Below are positions 7,064 through 9,024 of a stretch of 9,024 nt of DNA, piece by piece. Numbering within the stretch: the stretch's first letter is position 1; every line of letters begins with the position of its first letter. The position numbers were made by a program, and so were the translations under genes. The notes under the pieces were generated by a model. That model was not told the origin of the DNA, did no database searches, and was given only the letters and a program-made list of their open reading frames with translations. The stretch comes from Nanobdellota archaeon (lineage in GTDB: Archaea > Nanobdellota > Nanobdellia > SCGC-AAA011-G17 > VGLX01). Location: positions 1 through 9,024 of the forward strand of contig JAUYDG010000142.1 in assembly GCA_030691925.1 (NCBI GenBank). The letters run 5' to 3'.

Positions 7064-7068
7064 GGAGG
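7064..7068 (+). promoter_or_regulatory. Shine-Dalgarno site that fixes the variable protein start
   Basis: GGAGG is the clearest ribosome binding site in the window. It lies eight bases before the ATG at 7077. An in-frame TTG at 7062 overlaps this site and would add five residues; it is rejected as a start because it would leave no binding site. Confidence 0.75.
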
Positions 7069-7076
7069 AAAACAAA

Positions 7077-7853
7077 ATGACAATCGACCAAAAAGTTCAG
7101 AACATTTATGATGTTGAAGAGCCAGGTATCGCAACGCCTTATGAGATTGGGCAGTATCTTGATGAGCAGAAAAAAGAGATAAGAGCAATTTACAAGAAAG
7201 CTTTCACCAGCAAGAAAACTGAAGCTGGAAAGCAGGCAGGGGCTCAGCTAAAATACACCAAATTTGAAGTGATTCGTACTAATACTTTTGCAATGGGCAT
7301 CGCGAAGCTGAAAGAGCAAGGTCAGAAGCCTTTTACTTTCTCTGAAAATATTGAGGCGAGGATTGCGGATTATGAGGCAAATGGCAATGATGCGGAGTTG
7401 TTTAAGAATTGGTTTAATTCTGTTACAGGCGTAGCTTACAAGGTTCATAGCACTAGGTTTAAGCTAATCCTCAGGTCTGATAAGCTGGAAAACATCAAAC
7501 CGGATTTCAACCAAAGAGTTATACCTATTGATTATGATGCTGAGCAGGGTGTAGAGTTTGACAGCAGAAACGGCGTATACAACCAAGGCTTGACGAGAGA
7601 GGAAGCTAAGGTTCATGAGTTCTGGCTTGCAGCAATGGGCGGTGATAAGAAAACACTTGTAAGATATGTCGATGTGTGGTTTGACAAAACTGGCAAAGAA
7701 AAAGGAATGGGCGTTTACCTTAGAAGCAACACAAGCCAGGATGAGTTGCGGGTGCTCGTCCTCGACCGCGGCTACTACGGCTCCGATGCTTGTGGCGACT
7801 CCGACCTCCTCGACAGCAGTGCTCGCTTTCTCTCGGGTGCCCAACAAAAATAG
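7077..7853 (+). CDS. Candidate DGR target protein with C-terminal variable region
   Basis: This 258-residue protein has no signal peptide or membrane segment. The first ~90 residues are charged and probably helical (EIGQYLDEQKKEIRAIYKKA). Residues ~95-215 include KNWFNSVTG, NQRVIPIDYD, NQGLTREEAKVHEFWLAAMG and VRYVDVWFDKTGKEKGMGVY; the last parts resemble the region before the variable segment in DPANN diversity-generating-retroelement (DGR) proteins (recollection). The C-terminus LRVLVLDRGYYGSDACG...DSSARFLSGAQQK fits a C-type-lectin-fold variable end. From L227 to R250 every codon ends in C or T, as expected when AAC/AAT template codons are mutagenised at A. The segment is about 60% GC and adenine-poor, unlike the rest of the gene. 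In DGR systems such proteins bind diverse ligands. No reverse transcriptase, accessory protein or template repeat lies in the window, so the call is strong but indirect. Without that context it is a hypothetical protein. Confidence 0.72.
   Translation: MTIDQKVQNIYDVEEPGIATPYEIGQYLDEQKKEIRAIYKKAFTSKKTEAGKQAGAQLKYTKFEVIRTNTFAMGIAKLKEQGQKPFTFSENIEARIADYEANGNDAELFKNWFNSVTGVAYKVHSTRFKLILRSDKLENIKPDFNQRVIPIDYDAEQGVEFDSRNGVYNQGLTREEAKVHEFWLAAMGGDKKTLVRYVDVWFDKTGKEKGMGVYLRSNTSQDELRVLVLDRGYYGSDACGDSDLLDSSARFLSGAQQK
7746..7841 (+). other. Putative DGR variable region (VR)
   Basis: These 96 bases contain only nine A and are about 65% GC, while the preceding 600 bases of the same gene are near 40% GC and A-rich. 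The codons from 7755 to 7826 are 24 in number: 19 end in C and 5 in T, none in A or G. They encode residues one base-pair class away from Asn (D, Y, S, G, C, L, V, R). The A-free 3' end, TTTCTCTCGGGTGCCC (7827-7842 approximately), would be the invariant initiation-of-mutagenic-homing part. Boundaries are estimates, since the template repeat that would define them is not present. Confidence 0.65.
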
Positions 7854-7854
7854 A

Positions 7855-7867
7855 CCGCCGAAGGCGG
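7855..7867 (+). other. Hairpin just downstream of the variable region
   Basis: CCGCC-GAA-GGCGG is a perfect 5-bp GC stem with a three-base GAA loop, beginning one base after the TAG stop at 7851-7853. In well-studied DGRs a short GC hairpin or cruciform with a G/A-rich loop sits a few bases 3' of the VR and stimulates target recognition. The position and loop fit that role. It has no poly-T tract after it, so an intrinsic terminator is less likely. CCGCGG at 7874-7879 is an additional small palindrome. Confidence 0.6.
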
Positions 7868-7913
7868 CCACGACCGCGGATAACAAACGTTGCAGAAACT
7901 TTTCTCCTAAATT

Positions 7914-7925
7914 AAGGGCACTTTC
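7914..7925. repeat. Left 12-bp inverted repeat of the GH cassette
   Basis: AAGGGCACTTTC is the exact reverse complement of the sequence at 8881-8892. It abuts the stop codon of the glycosidase gene (7926-7928). Confidence 0.8.
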
Positions 7926-8843
7926 TTAATGATGTACTTTCTTCAGAAATTTACTAATAGGTTGATTATGTATGTATTTCGGTTTACTTATTTCTTTCAG
8001 GTATTTTTTCTTTACAACATCATTTTGAGAGATTCTACAATCACCCCAATCTTTCCAATGTTTATGTTTTGTCCAATTCCAATTAATATAACAAAATGCC
8101 TTAACAATTGGGTGTCTGTCTATCCATCTGAAATACAGTTTGAACCATTTATCCCAACTTTTTTGACCTTCTTTAGTACCAATATATCTAGCAGATGATT
8201 CTCCTACCATGATTGGTTTTTTATGTTTTTTAGCATCTTGCATGAACTTTTCTGTATATCCATCATTAAAATGTTCTGGGGAAAAAATATCTATCGCCCA
8301 CCAATCAACATAATCATTACCGGGATAATAATCCATATAACCCTTTTTACCTTCAGGACAATAACACCAAACCATTGCTATATTATCAACTTTATTTTTT
8401 CTTATCTTATTAACAAAATGTTTCCATGCTTTAACATAAGTTTTAGGTAGATAACCATTCCATGATAGTCCATTAAACTCATATCCTAATCTTACAAAAG
8501 TTGGAATCCTTAATTCTTTAATTCCTTTACAAAACCTATCTATTGCTTCATCATATTTTCCTTCGGCAACATCATGCTCGTAATGAGATTGTGGGTCGCC
8601 TTCAACTTCGTTTGTCATTGATAAACCAATCTGAAGAATAACATTAGGAAATTCTTTAATCTCATTCTTGATAATATTAAACCATTTTTCATCAGACCAT
8701 TTTATTTCTATATAAGTCATATAGAGTATTGGTTTGTACTTTCCAACCGTATTCCAATAATCTCTAAAATCTTCTGGGAATTGTTGCCCTGCTCCATGAA
8801 TTATCCTATTTCCTTTTGGTTCAAATTTTTGTTTAAAGTCCAT
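7926..8843 (-). CDS. GH26-like glycoside hydrolase (beta-mannanase-like TIM barrel)
   Basis: I place the start at the ATG at 8843 (305 residues, MDFKQKFEPKG). An in-frame ATG at 8900 would read through the inverted repeat and lacks a promoter, while a TATA box sits about 26 bases before 8843. FVRLGYEFNGLSWNGY (about residues 117-131) has the probable acid/base E122, matching the family HEMNGxW motif. YYPGNDYVDWWAIDIFS (172-188) is typical of GH26, and KPIMVGESSA holds the probable nucleophile E215. Many aromatic residues suggest sugar binding. GH26 enzymes cut beta-mannans or related glycans, but the substrate here is unknown. There is no signal peptide, so the protein would be cytoplasmic or exported by another route. 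It differs from neighbouring genes in composition and looks acquired. Confidence 0.72.
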   Translation of the reverse strand: MDFKQKFEPKGNRIIHGAGQQFPEDFRDYWNTVGKYKPILYMTYIEIKWSDEKWFNIIKNEIKEFPNVILQIGLSMTNEVEGDPQSHYEHDVAEGKYDEAIDRFCKGIKELRIPTFVRLGYEFNGLSWNGYLPKTYVKAWKHFVNKIRKNKVDNIAMVWCYCPEGKKGYMDYYPGNDYVDWWAIDIFSPEHFNDGYTEKFMQDAKKHKKPIMVGESSARYIGTKEGQKSWDKWFKLYFRWIDRHPIVKAFCYINWNWTKHKHWKDWGDCRISQNDVVKKKYLKEISKPKYIHNQPISKFLKKVHH

Positions 8844-8862
8844 TATACAAATAGGAAATATT

Positions 8863-8875
8863 ATTTTATTTAAAT
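8863..8875 (-). promoter_or_regulatory. TATA box of the glycosidase gene
   Basis: ATTTAAATAAAAT on the minus strand is centred about 26 bases upstream of the ATG at 8843, with no Shine-Dalgarno between, so the gene is probably leaderless. The box lies inside the right inverted repeat, making the cassette self-sufficient for expression. Confidence 0.5.
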
Positions 8876-8880
8876 GTAGC

Positions 8881-8892
8881 GAAAGTGCCCTT
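8881..8892. repeat. Right 12-bp inverted repeat of the GH cassette
   Basis: GAAAGTGCCCTT pairs exactly with the copy at 7914-7925. It lies between the glycosidase promoter and the CGA-rich tract. Confidence 0.8.
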
Positions 8893-8924
8893 CTATCCAT
8901 AAAAAAATATCGTGCCGTTTTGTG

Positions 8925-8975
8925 ACTCCTTCGCTCATTTCACTCGCTCGATCACGTTACACTCTCGTTTCGTTC
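8925..8975. repeat. CGA-rich degenerate repeat tract
   Basis: On the minus strand the tract reads as loosely spaced GAGCGA/GAACGA/GAAACGAG units (for example GAGCGAGTGAAATGAGCGA), recurring every 8-10 bases. It is much richer in CG dinucleotides than its surroundings. It contains TCTCGTTTCGT (8963-8973), the reverse complement of ACGAAACGAGA at 6786-6796. Similar purine-rich tracts are seen at gene ends and element borders in some DPANN and CPR genomes (recollection). No function can be assigned. Confidence 0.45.
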
Positions 8976-9001
8976 AGTCTGTTAATAGCTTATTTTTTAA
9001 A

Positions 9002-9024
9002 ATGTCTTACGAAATTCCTCAGCA
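9002..9024 (+). CDS. Possible 5' end of a further gene (partial)
   Basis: An ATG at 9002 opens MSYEIPQ and runs off the window. The short beginning resembles that of PrgI-type small membrane proteins, which often start with a Y-x-IPQ motif and are encoded beside VirB4-like ATPases (recollection). Seven residues are too few for a firm call. AT-rich sequence precedes it without an SD, and the reading frame is open back to 8903 but reads through the CGA-rich tract, which is unlikely to be coding. Confidence 0.3.

Larger units (their letters stand above)
7914..8892. mobile_element. Inverted-repeat-bounded single-gene cassette (possible mobile or invertible unit)
   Basis: The two perfect 12-bp inverted repeats enclose a 979-base segment holding exactly one gene, its stop codon touching the left repeat and its promoter just inside the right repeat. 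The segment is markedly AT-rich (about 30-33% GC by eye, against 40-48% in core genes). There is no transposase or recombinase within it and no obvious target-site duplication outside. It could be a small non-autonomous element moved in trans, a DNA segment that can invert, or a chance pairing. The perfect match and the fit to the gene boundaries argue against chance. Confidence 0.4.

Noticed and set aside
7062..7076. TTG start adding five residues to the variable protein
   Set aside because: The TTG overlaps the GGAGG site that correctly spaces the ATG at 7077.
7855..7867. Hairpin as intrinsic terminator
   Set aside because: There is no T tract after it, and archaeal termination relies mainly on T-rich stretches. 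The link to a DGR-type hairpin explains its place better.
7464..7886. Open frame on the minus strand with an alanine/valine-rich start (TTG start)
   Set aside because: It is antisense to the variable gene; its hydrophobic start is produced by the GC-rich variable region read backwards, and the rest is an ordinary shadow. It has no promoter or ribosome binding site.
7666..7929. Open frame on the plus strand across the end of the variable gene
   Set aside because: It is an out-of-frame reading of the same GC-rich segment, with low-complexity Ser/Thr/Ala sequence and no start signals. The frame beginning at 7077 has the promoter and SD.
8844..8900. Upstream ATG adding 19 residues to the glycosidase
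   Set aside because: The extension would be encoded by the inverted repeat and the AT-rich promoter, has no family likeness, and the TATA box fits the ATG at 8843.

Overview
The window looks like part of a DPANN-type archaeal chromosome (Woesearchaeota or Pacearchaeota-like; an inference). The thymidylate synthase and CMP kinase are of archaeal type. Most transcription units have a purine-rich BRE plus TATA box, and several lack a usable Shine-Dalgarno and would be leaderless. Genes are tightly packed with ATGA overlaps, and core-gene GC is roughly 40-48% by eye.

Layout. Bases 1-221 hold the 3' end of purF (+), which converges on trxB (thioredoxin reductase, -). Next comes a leftward unit tmk > cmk > ZIP-like membrane protein (1171-3119, -). 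It is divergent from a rightward unit, thyA > P-loop/dCMP-deaminase fusion (3257-4989, +). Together these two units form a pyrimidine deoxynucleotide cluster: dCMP to dUMP (deaminase), dUMP to dTMP (ThyA), dTMP to dTDP (Tmk), plus CMP/dCMP phosphorylation (Cmk). A small leaderless lipoprotein gene (+) and a compact but catalytically intact enolase (-) follow.

From about 6700 rightward the character changes to accessory DNA. A 258-residue protein (7077-7853, +) has a strong promoter, a clear SD, and a GC-rich, adenine-poor 3' end in which every codon from 7755 to 7826 ends in C or T. This is followed directly by a CCGCC-GAA-GGCGG hairpin. That combination is what one expects of the variable region and downstream hairpin of a diversity-generating retroelement (DGR) target protein. 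The reverse transcriptase and template repeat are not in the window. Next is an AT-rich GH26-like glycosidase gene (-) with its own promoter, bounded by perfect 12-bp inverted repeats, then a CGA-rich repeat tract, and at the right edge the possible start of another gene. A second pair of 11-bp inverted repeats (6786-6796 and 8963-8973) brackets the whole variable-protein/glycosidase region.

The main finds are the candidate DGR target with its hairpin, the inverted-repeat-bounded glycosidase cassette beside it, and the kinase-deaminase fusion inside the thymidylate cluster.
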